Assembly: GCF_003597395.2 (NCBI RefSeq)
Contig: NC_133769.1
Location: forward strand, 373,951,295-374,015,294
Direction: 5' to 3'
Length of the DNA: 64,000 nucleotides
From: Chelonoidis abingdonii
Taxonomy: Eukaryota > Chordata > Testudines > Testudinidae
Shown in pieces: positions 42,530-54,829 of this stretch. The position numbers and the translations under genes were made by a program. The notes under the pieces are model-generated. The model searched no databases. It was not told the DNA's origin and saw nothing but the letters and a program-made list of their open reading frames with translations. Position 1 is the first letter of the stretch. Every line of letters begins with the position of its first letter.

Positions 42530-44358
42530 CTGTAGGAAGCAGGTCCCAGTGGGTGTGTTCTCCATCAGGGATACGTTGTAGAAGTTGCTCCTGAACACAG
42601 GCTCATTATCATTGATGTCCTGCAGGGCCACATGCACCACCGCCGTGGAGGAGAGGACAGGTGTCCCTCTGTCCATAGCCAGCACTGTCAGCTGGGGCTG
42701 GGGGTCCTTCTCATAATCGAGAGAGGCAGCGGTGGTGATGATGCCTGTGGCTGGGTCGATGGTGAACCAGTTGGAGTGGGTGTCCTGGCTGTGTAGGATG
42801 CTGTACCGTACCTCCCCATTGGGACCTTGGTCTTTGTCACGGGCAGTCACCTGCAGGACAAAGCTGCCTGGGTACACCACCTCAGGGATGCTCTGCTTGT
42901 ATTCCTGCTGGTCAAAGAGTGGTGGGTTGTCATTGACATCCATCACCCGCAGCACAAAGGCCGACTCTGCCCGCAGCGGAGGGGTCCCTGAGTCAGTGGC
43001 CGTCACCCGCAGGTCATAGGAGTCTCTCTCCTCCCGATCCAGCAGCTGGTCCACACAGATCAAGTAGATGATATTGTCCTTGGTGGTGAGGGCAAATTTG
43101 CCGTCTCCCCCCTCCAGGGAGACATTGACGTTGGAGTACTCACCATAGTCGGGGTCCGAGACAGAGATGCGTGCCACATACTGGCCAGGCTGGGCACCCT
43201 CGGATATCTGTGGTGAGCCATCCTCGCTCAGGAAGATGATGGTCATAGTGGGCTGGTTGTCATTGTAGTCACGCACATGGATGGTCACAAAGGCTGTGGT
43301 GACCTCTGGGTGCATGGCCTTGTCCCATGCCTGCACCACCAGCTCATGTACCTTCCTCATCTCATAGTCCAGCCCTTTGTTGAGCTTGATGACACCCGTC
43401 CTGGAGTCGATGGTGAAGTACTGGTCAGGGTCACTCTGCCGACGGTTGATCTCATACACCACAGCCCCGTTGTCACCCTCATCTGCATCAGAGGCAAAGA
43501 CCTGCAGGATGCTGCTGCCTGGCTTCAGGTTCTCGGAGATGAGGGTGTGGTAGCGGCTCTGGTTGAAGGCAGGTGCATTGTCATTGATGTCCTGTATGGC
43601 CACATCCAAAGTCATCTGAGTGCTGCGGGGAGGGGAGCCACCATCATAGGCCTCTAGCAGCAGGGAGTACGATGAGCAGTTCTCCCGGTCCAGGACGTTG
43701 CTGACCACCAGGTCCAAGTACAGGACCCCATTGGGGCCCCTGCGTGTCTCCAGGCGGAAGGCTTGGCCCACATTCTCCCCTTTGAGCACATAACCCTGGG
43801 TGTTCAGCAGGCCACTGTCAGCATCGAAGGCTGGGTCCAGGGGGAACCTGCTGCCAATGTGGGTGTGCTCTGGGATTTGAAAGGTGTGGTGGTGCTTGGG
43901 GAATTCTGGTGCATGATCATTGATGTCATTCACCTGGACATTCACCTCCACTGTAATGCCCTCAGGGGTGACAGCAATGAAGCTATAGCGGTCCCGGTTT
44001 TCTCGGTCCAGCACACGGGCTGTTTTGATGATGCCTGTGTTCTCATCTATCTCCAGGTCTGTGGTGACGCCACTGCCCTCCTGCGCGGAGATGAAGTACA
44101 TGTAGGCAGTGGTGCTGGGGGGCAGTCCAGCACTGATGTCCCCGATGATGGTGCCAGTTGGCTGCTCCTCATCTATCTGTAAATCCAGGGTGCCCAGCAC
44201 AGTAGATCCCTGCCCTGGCTTCAGGCCCCCAAGTAGCAGCAGCTGCAGCAGCAGCTGGGTTGAACTTTTCAGGCACCCCATTGCCAACAGCTCCCCAAAG
44301 CCCTGGGGACGGAGGTGAAGCTTGGCTCCGTCTCCTTTCCAGTGTGTGCTCCTTAATC
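42530..44358 (-). CDS. DCHS1: DCHS1 exon 2: start codon, signal peptide, cadherin repeats 1-5 and start of 6
   Basis: This is the first coding exon. Translation most likely starts at the ATG at 44281-44279, which has G at both -3 and +4. A TTG two codons upstream is not a plausible eukaryotic start. The exon encodes residues 1-584. Residues 1 to about 25 form a leucine-rich signal peptide. Five cadherin repeats follow, each closed by a calcium-binding linker: DINDHAP (119-125), DINDNAP (231-237), DYNDNQP (338-344), DVNDNPP (448-454) and DINDNEP (555-561). LDRE motifs and DxD motifs occur inside the repeats. A good acceptor (pyrimidine tract, then CAG) places the exon start at 44358, leaving 77 bases of 5' UTR. 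The donor is CTACAG/GTGAGG at 42530/42529, phase 0. The open frame that continues left of 42530 is intron. No disruption is seen. Confidence 0.95.
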
Positions 44359-47300
44359 CTGCAAGGAATGCAGATCAGAGGAGGCTGGTCAGGAGGGGAG
44401 CAGCAAGCAAAGGACAGGAAAAGCATAAGGGGGAGGGGAGCCCTGCCAGGTAACCCCAGCCTTCTTGCTCTGATTCCTTTTCCTCTAGCAGTGAGCCTAT
44501 GAGACAAAGAGGTCATTGGGTAAAATTAGACCCAGAGGAGAAAGAGTAAAACCAGGGCAACACAGAGGAGCAGAAGCATTTGCTGGTGCCTGAGGAGAAG
44601 GCTTTGGGCTCTCTCTGGTGCTGCACGTCCAGCTCCAGGCAGGCTATAGTGCTAACAAGAAATTCAGGCCTGTACTGTACACTATAACTGACCATTCCCA
44701 TTGCAGCTTGTGCTCTTCCTGAGAGCCATCCCTCATGGAACCACAATTCCTGACTGCAACGGGCAAGCGGCTCTGCAGTGGGGTCACAAAGACGACGGGT
44801 TCTATTCCAAGCGCTGACCCTGACCTTGAGCAGGCTTTTCTCTTGCCTGTGTCTCAATTTCCCCCTCTGTAAATGAATATAGATGGGTCAGCTCTGTGAG
44901 GCTGGGTATGTCCTAGGCTCTGGAAGGGTTCCAGAGGGGCTGGTGCCCAGGACTGCAGCTTGCCAGGGCACTAAGCAATGTCATCATTACCAGGTGTAGT
45001 CCCTTGGCTCTCACATGCCAATGACCTGGGGAGCACATGGTATCAGCCTGGGACAGATGTTGACAGGCCCTCTCAGGGCACTCCCCTGGGGGAAAAAAGG
45101 GGTTAAGTGTGAAAAATGGGGGATCCAAACCTGGTATACCTGGAAGGTGCCAGTGTGCAGCAGAGCTGGATGGGGGCTCATGCCCCAGTGGCCAATAAAT
45201 CAGCAGGACTCTACCACCCAGTAGACATCTACCATTTAGAGATTGCCCAGCTTAAAACCTGGTCTCTCTGGAGCAGAAGTGGCCCATCATTTTATCCTGA
45301 CACAGATTTGGGATGCCCCTGGGTGGACACTGTGCCAGGATGGTTACAGCACAGTGGGAATGTGGCAGCCGACTGTGAGCCCCACAGCTGCCCTGGCTTT
45401 CCATGCATTTTCTCCCTGTCTCACACACCCTCTGCCGCTTGCACTCCTCCTTTGTCTCCTTCTCCCTGCTTCTTGACTCTCTGGCCCCTTCGCTCCCCCT
45501 ACTGTAGCTTCAGCTCACTGCAGCAGTGAGAGAGGAATGGACAGGGGAGGCGTGGATGTGATGCTGCTAACACCTACAGGCTGAAGGCTGCCTGGCCCCC
45601 TGGGCATTGATCACGCTCCCCAGGAGCAGGCACAACGACTTAGCAGTCAAGAAGCTCATCAAGGCGCACAAGTCCCAGTGCTGCTCTTAGCCCCTGGTAA
45701 AGCAGGGCTTAGTGGTCTGCAGGGATGGCGTCAGCATGAGCTCATACTTGGACTCTCTTGAAAGCATTTGCTGTTGGTCCCATAACCACATTCAGGAGCT
45801 GTTCATGTCAGACATGGGGCGGCAGGAATCTCCTTGAATGCAGGGATGGAGATGAGGGCTGCTGGCTTCCAGCTGGAGATACAGCACCCTACTACAGTAT
45901 GTGATTGGGGAGATGGATGTGACTGGACTGGCTGAAGCACCCCATAGCAGTATTAAGCCTGTCCAGGAGCACAGAGAGTCAGGACTCCTGGGTTCTATTC
46001 CCAGCTCCGGAAGTGGAACTGTCCTAGTATAAAGATCTTCCCTGTACCCTGCAACAATTGCTAACATGGAAAGCGATCTTAGGTGAACATTTCCTATACG
46101 TGTAGTTTCTTTAAACACAGATTAACATCTGGACACATAGAGGAGCAGCCGGTGCGCCAGGACCCCATGCTTCTCTATGGACCGTGGTTTAGTAACCACT
46201 GCTCTAGGGGCCTGACTCCTGGGGCTCGATTGTCTCCCAACAGGATACAAGAAGTCAGTGGGACTTACTCATATCCTGGCACTGGCTTCAAGTTGGACTT
46301 ATGCCACTGAGTCACTGAATGGCCTTGAAAAATCACTTCACTTCCCCCTGCTAAAGCGGTGATAATGATACTTACCCAGACTGGGGGCGGTTCAGTGGGC
46401 TGTGTGTGTGGATGAGGCAACAGTTTCTGGCAGCTGAGACAGTCTAGGCGCTTGGCCTGCAATAAGTCTCAAGTGACCCAACCTTGGCTTGCTGGGGCCA
46501 TGCTGAGTCAGGCTAGAACAATGGGAGGGAAGCGTATTGGGGTTAGGCCCTTGGCTGAGGCTAGGCAGGTGGGGAGCAGGAGGTCTGTCCCATGGAAGTC
46601 AAAGGAGAGAGCGGGAGCTGGAGAGTGACAGAGGGACCAAGGCTCAATGCTGTTGTGATATAAACAGAAGTAGGTAAACTAAACTCCATATTGCCCAAAG
46701 GAGACATGGATCTACTCGTTATCCATGTGTGCCATGAACTACCTTGCTGAAAAGGCTGGGTTTGCACAGGAGAGCAAATCCCATTAGCACAAGGAGGAAG
46801 AGGCTGGGTGAATTTGGAGCATGACTGGGGAAGGAATGAAGCTGAGGGGTATTGAGGGCAGCTGGTGTGCGTGAAGCATGTTTAGATTCATATCTCCTGT
46901 CTCATGTTTGCCCTGGTAGGGATGGGGACTGGGGGTTTCCCCCTCCCCCCACCAGGAGGCCTGGCTGCTGGATCTTCCAGCTTGTCCATGGCAGAGGATG
47001 GGAGCAGGCTGTTTAAGGCGGGCAGACCTGTATCCTGAGGAGCCTCACAGGCTCAGGCCGGTGGGGAAGGCTGCGGTGACCTCAGTGGATGCAGAGTCAC
47101 CAAATCCCAACAGCTGCTTCCAATTAGCAGATAGCTCAGTGCAAGGGGCTGGCGCGGCTGGTCCAAGCCCTGCCTGTGTAATGTGAGCCAGGCTGCCTTG
47201 CTCGCTTGCTCACTCGCCTCCCTTCCCGAGGCACTGAGCTCCCTATAAAACCAATGGCAGACTCAGCCACCCTGCAGAAAGCCATTAGCCAGCATCACCC

Positions 47301-47628
47301 CCCACCACGCCACATCAGGATTCCAGACCACAGAGCTGGGAAGGGGTGCAGAGGGAAAGAGGCAGGGGAGATGATGGGGCTTTAGCAAGGTTTGTGTTCT
47401 GGACTAAAATGCACTGGGTTCCCCAAGCAACAGCACTTCCAGCTTCACTCATGTCCTGGGGCCTCCAATACTTGGCACAGGGCTGGGCTATCAGAGGTAC
47501 CGGGAGATACAGCCCCAGAGGAAGGAGAAGGGGGTTATTAACGAGCAGGTGAAGGAAACAGCAGGAAAACAGAGAGCACATCTAACTGTCCATCCAGCTA
47601 CAGAATTTCCTGTCTCCTGGTGTGTCTA
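44359..47628. other. DCHS1 intron 1, unassigned part
   Basis: About 3.3 kb between the exon 2 acceptor and a MITE contains no gene, RNA or clear repeat that I can support. The polypyrimidine tract of the acceptor lies at about 44362-44380. Confidence 0.5.
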
Positions 47629-47928
47629 GGGGTATATCTACACTGGACCTCAAGTGTAATCTCCAGCCCGGGTAGCCATATTCACACTAGCTCTGATTGA
47701 GCTAGCATGCTAAAAACTGAAGTATAGCTGCAGCAAGACTGGCTAACCCCCTGAAGATATACAGAGGATTTCAGACAGGATCCTGCTTCAGATGACTAGC
47801 CCATCCTGCTGCTTGTGCTGTCACTGCACCACTTCTATTCTTAGCACGCTAGAATTTTGATTAGAGCTAGAGTGGGTGTGTCCACCCGAGCTGGAAATTA
47901 TGTGTCCAGCTTGAGTGTAGATTTACTC
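47629..47928. mobile_element. MITE with GGGTATATCTACACT terminus
   Basis: The left end GGGTATATCTACACTGG is matched by the right end GAGTGTAGATTTACTC in inverted orientation. The inner blocks CTAGCTCTGATTGAGCTAGC and TAGCACGCTAGAATTTTGA are also partly palindromic. It is a non-autonomous DNA element about 300 bases long. Confidence 0.65.
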
Positions 47929-48699
47929 AAAGTGCCATCTACCAGGAATGGTGAACTGGGCACCACTTACCCCTACTGGAAGGACAGCGAAGGGAGTGGC
48001 ACAGAGGGTATGACCATGCAATGAAGATGGCTGCAAAGGGAAGACTCTGAGTGACTACAGAGAATTCTTTTCCAGGTATCTCCTGGTGAGTCTTGCCCAC
48101 CGACTAGATGATCATGATGGTCCCTCCTGGCCTTAAAGTCTAGGAGGTCCCAACTTGTGTAAAAATATTATTAAGCCCTAGTCTTCAGGGCTCCCCTGTA
48201 CCCACAACTTTAAACTCCTACCTTTCAAAGCCAGACAAAGCCCATCAATGACTGGCAGTGGTTCTGCCTCCCAATCCCTATCCAGCAGGCACGCATCTGG
48301 CACCCCGGCCCCATATACTCCAATTCCCCTTCCAACCCCTGTCCATCTCCTCCTGCTCTGCAGCATGAACCCATATCCACTGCTCCCCTTTCCAACTACT
48401 ACCCAGCTCCCTCATGGCCTCTACCCTGACACCCTCTCTCACACCCCTCCTTCCAGTCCCTGCGTGGCTCCCCCATGGCCTGCACCCCGACCCTTCTCCA
48501 CCGCTCCCCCTTCTAGCCCCTCCCCGGCTTCTCCTTGCCTGCAGCATGACCCCATCTCCCTACCATTACTGTGTATATTGCCCCCCGCCCCTCATTCCCT
48601 TACCAGCAATCTGGGACTGCAAATGCCTTGAGCAAAGGCTGGCTCTGGAGCAGCCAGATAAACACCCACCCGCACTCCAGACCCTCTCAGTGTATCACA

Positions 48700-49320
48700 G
48701 CCTTGTCATGCATGCAATACACTCCCAGCTGGCGCACACACACACACACAATCCTCTCTCTCTCTCTTTCACACACACACACAGTGTCTCACACACATGC
48801 AGTGTTGCTCTCACACACACAATACACTCCCAGCTGGCGCACGCACACACAATCCTCTCTCTCTCACACACACACACACACACAGTTGTTCTCACACATG
48901 CAATACATTCCCAGCTGGCACACGCACACTCAATCCTCTCTCTCTCTCTCACACACACACACAGTCTCACACACATACAGTGTTGCTCTCACACCTGCAA
49001 TACACTCCCAGCTGGCTCATGCACACACACAGTATGTGTTTTTCTCTCTGTCTCACACACATAGTATCTCTCTCTCACACATACAATGCACTCAGTGGGC
49101 ACCCACACACACAGACACACACACACTGTCTCTCACACACACAAAATACACCCAGTGGGCATGCACACAGACGCACACACACGTCTCTCTCACACACAAT
49201 ACACTCAGTTGGTGCACCCACACCCACTGCACTCAGCTGGCCCACACACACTGTCTCGCACACACTTACAGCTTTTACACCCTCACAGCTGTTTAGTGCA
49301 CAAACACACACTCACAGTCT
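48700..49320. repeat. CA/CT-rich compound minisatellite upstream of the CpG island
   Basis: The landmark CAATACACTCCCAGCTGGC recurs at about 48713, 48821, 48900 and 48998, with shorter relatives at about 49084, 49146, 49198 and 49229. Long (CA)n and (CT)n tracts fill the space between. It ends about 240 bases before the CpG island, inside DCHS1 intron 1. Confidence 0.88.
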
Positions 49321-49559
49321 CTCCCACACCCTCTCTGCTCACGCAGCCTGCGCAGCCAAAAGCGCCCGAGTGGCCTGACACGTTCCCGGAGCGTGGCCAA
49401 AGCCAGACACGGGGACCCTCTGGAGCCGCTGCCCCTCCAGACACAGCATGTGCAACCCCCGCCCCATTCATGCACCCCCCGCTTCCAGGCTCCGCACCCC
49501 ATTGTCTCGCACTGCCAAGCAGAACAAAGCGCTCGGTTTCCACAGCAAGAATTTATCGG

Positions 49560-50480
49560 AGAGGCCGTCCCCGTGTAAACGGGGGCGGGGATCTTGTTCT
49601 TACCCCTCCGGAGCGGGTACCTGGGCCATGGGAGGGATGCGGAGCAGAGGCCGGGAATGGGGGAGGGGCTGCGGAGACGCGGCTGGGTTCCGCGGCAGCA
49701 GTGCGGGAGCCCGCTCCAGTCCCCCCAGGAGGAGAGCACAAAGCGGCCGTCCCCGCTGTGTCTGGGCAGCCCGCTGCGCGACGCCAAGCCAGGGGGGCGT
49801 GTTGGGGGGAAGGCAGGGGGCGCGGGACTGGGAGCTGGAGGGGTCCGGAGATCCGGGGGGGATCCGGGGGGCGCGGGTCGGGGGGGGGCGGGGCGGGGAG
49901 CGGGGCAAGGCTCGCAGCGGCGGAGAGCGGGGGACGCGGGTCGGAGAGAGGGGCGTGCGGGGAGCCGGGTGGAGTGGCAGGTAGGGGAGCCGGTGGGGCG
50001 GACGGGGAGGCGCAGGGGCGGGGCGCTGGCGCTGGGGAGTGCGGGCGGGGAGCCGGCGAGGGGGGATGCGGGTCGGAACCAGGGGATCGGCCGCATGCCG
50101 GCTTAGCACTTACAACCCTCCAAGCTCCTGCGCAGTCACAGCCCCGACGACGCGGCCTGCGCACAGCCCTCCCCTGCGGAGCGCGGCACTGACTCCCCCA
50201 TCGCGGGCTCCGAGCCCGGGTGCCCGCTGCAGGGATCACTGCCTCCCGTCCCGAGCTCCTTTCTGACTGGCTGCTCGGGAGCCGGGGCCGCAGGGCCACC
50301 TAGCTGGGAGCGCAGCCTCCTCTGCAACCCGATCCGGCTGCCCCCTCCCTCCCCGCTCCCTCCTCACGCCCTCCGTCTCCCTCTTTCCTCCCCCTCCAGG
50401 CGCACGATTCATCGCGCCACCAGGAGGCCGGCCAGGGGAAAGGGAACCGCGTCAGCTGGAGCTGGGGCTGCCGCCGGGGC
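49560..50480 (-). promoter_or_regulatory. DCHS1: CpG island, likely DCHS1 promoter and non-coding exon 1
   Basis: About 0.9 kb is very GC-rich and full of CG dinucleotides, unlike the CpG-poor DNA around it. It lies about 5.2-5.8 kb upstream of the first coding exon, in the right place for a promoter with a 5' non-coding exon. Two candidate minus-strand donors are visible: GGAGGGTT/GTAAGTG, giving an exon end at 50114, and CGGAGGG/GTAAGA, giving an exon end at 49604. I cannot choose between them or fix the transcription start. Long open frames here on both strands reflect base composition. Confidence 0.65.
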
Positions 50481-50509
50481 GGGGTGGGGGCAGGGAGGGC
50501 CGGGCGAAA

Positions 50510-51345
50510 GAGATGGGAGGTGAGGGGAGGGATGGCGGCAGGGAGGGGAGCAGAGAAGGGAGGGGGAAGGATAAGGGACGGGAGCCAAGAAGGGATAGTG
50601 AGGCGGAGGAGCAGGAGGGGAAACAGAGATGGGATAGTGAGGGAGGGGGGGATCAGACAGGAGGTGAGGGGAGGGGGTTGGGGAGCAGAGAAGGACAATG
50701 AGGGAGGGGTAGGGAGGAACAGAGAAGGGCTATGAGGGCAGGGAGGGAGAGCAGACAGGATAGTGAGGGGAGGGGGTTGGGGAGCAAGAGAAGGAAATGA
50801 GGGAACGGGTTAGGGAGGGGGAGCAGAGATGGCTGGGCAGGGTGGGGGGAGGCAGAGGCAGCTTCTAAGGCTTTTTGCCTGCCCAACGGCACGGCAGGCA
50901 GAGCTGCCTTCGGCGGTTTGCCTGCGGAGGGTCCGCTGAAGCTGTGGGACCAGTGGACCCTCCGCAGGCAAGCCACCGAAGGCAGCCTGCCTGCCACCCT
51001 CGTGGCGCCGGCAGAGCGCCCCCCGCGGCTTGCCGCCCCAAGCATGCGCTTGGCGTGCTGGGGCCTGGAGCCACCCCTAGGGGGGAGCAGAGAAGGTATG
51101 GGGAGGGGAGGGGGAGGGGGCAGGGAGGGAGGAGCAGAGAAGGGACAGTGAGGGGAGGGGGAGGGAGGGAGGAAGGAGCAGAGAAGAGACTGGGAGGGGA
51201 GGTGGCAGGGAGGAGGGAGCAGAGATGGGATGGTCGGGGAGGGCGCTGGGCAGGACAGGGGGAGCAGAGAAGGGATGGGGAGGGGAGTGTGAGGGGGCAA
51301 GGAGGGAGGAGCAGAGAAGGGACTGTGAGGGGAGGGGGAGGGCTG
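50510..51345. repeat. GA-rich minisatellite upstream of DCHS1
   Basis: Degenerate units of roughly 40-60 bases contain GGAGCAGAGAAGGGA and GTGAGGGGAGGGGG. The array borders the CpG island on its far side and is interrupted by a foldback element at 50846-51080. Confidence 0.8.
50846..51080. mobile_element. Foldback DNA transposon/MITE
   Basis: Two halves are inverted copies of one another. GCTGCCTTCGGCGGTTTGCC and TGCGGAGGGTCCGCTG on the left pair with GGACCCTCCGCAGGCAAGCC and CACCGAAGGCAGC on the right. The right end GGCCTGGAGCCACCCCTA matches the inverted terminus seen at 16097. It is inserted in the GA-rich array. Confidence 0.8.
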
Positions 51346-51349
51346 ACGA

Positions 51350-53280
51350 GAAGTCGGGAAAGCCAGTACAAATTACCGAGACCCGGCTTCCCGAGCTTCA
51401 TTGGCCCTGTTTAGTCGGTCTGCCCCTTGATGGGGGGCCCGAAAAAGTTTTTCACCAGGGCCCAAACCCAGTCTCGGTGGCCCTGGATGGGGCCTGCTGC
51501 ATAGGGCCCAGTATGGGAGTAACTTGGATCCACTGCTCCCTGGCCGCAAGGTGGCCCCAAGGTTAGGTGGGTAGTAGGGATAGCGGCTGCCTGGAGTGGG
51601 CCTGGCTGGGCCAGGTGCCCTTCTCATAGGTTTTGTCTACACTCCTGAAAGAAAGTGAGTCACCTGACTTTCCCAGCTCTAGAGCAGGACTGAGCTGGTT
51701 CCCCTTAAGCATCATTCTCCAGTAATCTCTGAGCCTCTCCACACCACAGTGGATAGAAGGGACCTGTCTTTTGTATTTGGACTTTTAGAAAGAGGGGGAG
51801 GGGAGGGGTAGCCCTGGCCCTCATGTCCTGCCCCCTGGCAGGGCACTGGGGGGGCTGCGCTGCCCCTCACATTCTGCTCCCTGGCAGGGCACTGTGGCCA
51901 GGTGCCACGCTGCCCCTCATGACCCAGGGGGAAGGGCCTGGCCTGTTACTATTTCCTGGTAGATGGAATTTGGCACTTGAATTGGGGTTTGGTGTAACCA
52001 GTCAGGAGGCCCAGCCGGGTCCCTTGGGTGTCAGGCTCCTGCTCACCCTAATCTCTTATGCTGGAGTCTCTGATGGTGAAGTCACAAACAGGAAATCCCG
52101 CCAGGATATGCTTGGGCCCTGATTCCCGGATGTTCCCAGCCATCAGCAGCTTCCTGCATCCAGATGGAGATTAAAAATAAGTGAAGAACCAGGCACCTGC
52201 TAGGCCTCTGAGAGTCCCAGAGCTCCAGGGAGAGGGAGCAGCATTCCCCCCAACTATCTGGGTAGCAGCACTGTTCTCCTGGTGAGACTGCCTCTGCACT
52301 AGGGTCACACCATTTAACCATGTCCCTACAATGTTGCCTGGGTGATGAGAACTGATACCTTGGCTTTGTAGAACCATTCCTGTGGCCTAGTCCCAGAGAA
52401 GCTATATTAGCACATTGCTGCTAGGACAGGTTCAGACAAGGCTCTCCAAAGGTTAGTGCAGGCATGAAGCCAACCATCTGGCTGCCTCTCCTCTGTTGGC
52501 CTGCTGAATGACCACACAGGGTTCCTGCTGATGGGCGCTTCCTGCATGTTCCCATCCTTCAGTTTTTGGTCAGGCCCATACTGAAGCCCTGAGTGCGAGG
52601 CCGATCCTAGGGCTGTGTGCGATTGGCTGTTGCAGGGGAGGGGGAGAGATGGAGGAGGATATGGTTTCTGTTAATTTGTTTACAAGAATGTTTACAATCA
52701 TGGAAACTCTATGCGGCTCTGACAGGCCCTTTGGAGACAGCTGGATTGAGCAACAGCATCTGCATCTCACTGATGCTGCAGATCCCCTGCAGAGAGGGTC
52801 CTTTGCCCCTGCCTCCCAGACCTACCCCCTTCCGTCCACTATCAGTAAGTCCTTCTCCTGGGGCCCACGACAGGATCCATCCTTACAGTCTATTTCCCAG
52901 GACTTTGCCCTGTCCAGTCCTAACCATTCTGAGCAGGGGGACTTCCACCCCATCCTCTGGAAGACAATTCCCTGCCTAATATCTCACTCAACAAATAATC
53001 TGACCAGCCTCTGCATCTCCACAGCCTGAGGTGTCTATGGTGGCCCTGTTCATTCTAACTCACCTATCCCAGTCAAGGTGCCAGTATGCCAGGCACTTTA
53101 GAAACACAACAATAAGACAGGTCCTGCCCCAGAGTTTATGATCTAAGGTTAAGACAAGAGACAGCAGGTGGATATAACAAACAGATGGGAAGCACCAGGC
53201 AACTGTGAGCCAGTTGTGGTGATCAGTAGTGGTATGTGTTCACAACACAGCAGCTGCCTGACCCTTGCCAAGTGTTTACA
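51350..53280. other. Upstream flank of DCHS1, unassigned
   Basis: I recognise no coding exon or element in these 1.9 kb. The next gene upstream of DCHS1 is not visible in the window. Confidence 0.45.
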
Positions 53281-53439
53281 AAACACAACAGCATAAGTGG
53301 ATTTTTAGGGGAGATTTAAAAGGAGAATAACGTAGTGGTCTTGTGAATTATTACAGGGAACTACTTCCACATATAAGAGGTAGCTTGGGAAAATACACAA
53401 GGCTGCTAGTTGGAAAAATTGACAAATTACCTCAATCCA

Positions 53440-54185
53440 CTTGATATAATTTCTGAGGCTATCACAGTTTGTTTGGTAAAGGTAATTGTTTTGACATAAC
53501 AGACTTCTGTAAGGTATGAGATGTAGTCCCACACAACATTCTGATTAAAAATTAGTTTTATATGATATATTTTGTAGCCCATATTTAATGGATTTAAAAT
53601 TGGTTAATTGTTATGCAGTTGCTTTCACCGATTAGCAAGCAAATATAAAATCATTACACAGGGCATATTGAGCAGAAGTGGGGAGGTGATATTACCTCTT
53701 TATACTGCTCTTGGTGAAACCAGAACTGGACAGTGTGCAGGTTTGGTGTCCACGCTTTACAAAGAATGTTGAAAAATTGGAAAGGGTCAAACCTGCCTCA
53801 CAGTGAGAAGCTAAAGGAGATCAGTCTATTTAGTTTAACAAGGAAAAGATTAAGCAGTGAATTGATCATGGTCTGCAAATACCTACATGGGGAGAATTGT
53901 GATAGCAGACAGTTCTTTACTTCACAGACTTAGGCAGAAAAATTCCAACAGGAAATAAGAAGCAACTGTATAGCAGGGAAGGGAATGACCCATTAAAACA
54001 ACTCACCCAGGGATGTGGTGTATTCGCCATCACTGGGCAGCTACAAATAGAGACTAGGCATCTCATCTTCTAGCTCAGGCAGAAGTTGTTGGGCTGGATG
54101 CAGTAGTCAGAGGGTGACCTGTTCTGGCCTCTGTTATTCAGATGGTCAAACTAGCTCATAATGGGCCCTTCTGACCTAAACATCA
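53440..54185 (+). mobile_element. CR1/L3-like LINE fragment
   Basis: Decayed plus-strand CR1 order is visible. RT remnants occur near 53500-53660, then a CTCTTGGTGAAACCAGAACTGGA block near 53710. A KLKEISLFSLTRKRLSSELI segment lies near 53800-53865, and a 3' end of AATGGGCCCTTCTGACC type near 54160. Confidence 0.7.
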
Positions 54186-54355
54186 ACTAATCTCTTTATC
54201 TGGGAACCCAGTGTGAAGGACTTGCTGTTGTTTGGGGATTCTCCCAATTAGACTGAAGAACTGTGTCAAACTGTGAGGTGAATAAGGGAGAAACCAACAC
54301 ACTCTTTCTAATCTGGGAACCAAGACAGGATTGAAACCTACCTTTCTAGCAGCAA

Positions 54356-54356
54356 T

Positions 54357-54383
<27 letters not shown>
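54356..54383. repeat. (GA)n microsatellite
   Basis: An uninterrupted run of GA dinucleotides about 28 bases long. Confidence 0.95.
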
Positions 54384-54387
<4 letters not shown>

Positions 54388-54510
54388 AAGGGGGCAGATG
54401 CAGGAAAAAAAATTCAGTTGAGGCAGGTTGCTGAGAGGTGCTCTTTAAGAGCTAATCTTACCAAAGCTGCAGCTCCCAGATTATGATAGCCCTTCTACTA
54501 CGATTTCAGA

Positions 54511-54765
54511 CCATAAGAACATAACCTAAGAAAATAAGAAAGGTCATACTGGGTCAGACAAATGGTCCATCTAGCCCAGTATCCTGTCTTCCAACAGTGG
54601 CCAATGCCAGGTGCTTTAGAGGAAATGAAAAGAACAGGCCAGTTAGTGAGTGATCCATGCCATAATCCAGCCCCAGCATCTGGCAGTCAGAGGCCTAGGG
54701 ACACCCAGGATATGGGGCTGTGTCCCTGACCATCTTGAGTAATAGTCACTGATGGGTCCCAAATG
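54511..54765 (-). mobile_element. CR1 3' end
   Basis: The minus strand matches the CR1 3' region, with ACTGGGTCAGACAAATGGTC, CAGTGGCCAATGCCAGGTGC and the CATAAGAACATAA-type end. Related 3' ends lie at 9270-9376 and 16758-16860. Confidence 0.8.
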
Positions 54766-54774
54766 GGTCTGTGT

Positions 54775-54810
54775 GTACACACACACACACACACACACAA
54801 ACACACACTG
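54775..54810. repeat. (CA)n microsatellite
   Basis: A nearly perfect CA dinucleotide run. Confidence 0.95.
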
Positions 54811-54829
54811 CACTGGGTCACAGACCTAG

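Larger units (their letters stand above)
1..50114 (-). other. DCHS1: DCHS1 gene span (5' part, 3' end beyond window)
   Basis: This is the span of the Dachsous cadherin-related 1 gene as far as it lies in the window. The six coding exons join in frame with intron phases 0, 0, 1, 1, 1 and 0 in transcript order, and encode 1206 residues without a stop. DCHS1 is a giant atypical cadherin at the plasma membrane. It binds FAT4 on neighbouring cells and acts in planar cell polarity and Hippo-linked growth control; that role is family knowledge. The N-terminal residues and the order of cadherin repeats fit DCHS1 better than DCHS2. Introns 2 to 6 are 32171, 411, 3649, 318 and 2379 bases. The right limit depends on an uncertain non-coding first exon. 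The remaining cadherin repeats, membrane segment and cytoplasmic tail are not in the window. Confidence 0.9.

Noticed and set aside
48248..50192. Long Thr/His-rich and Arg/Gly-rich open frames on both strands
   Set aside because: They come from CA/CT repeats and the CpG island; frames on both strands are open together, as expected from base composition.
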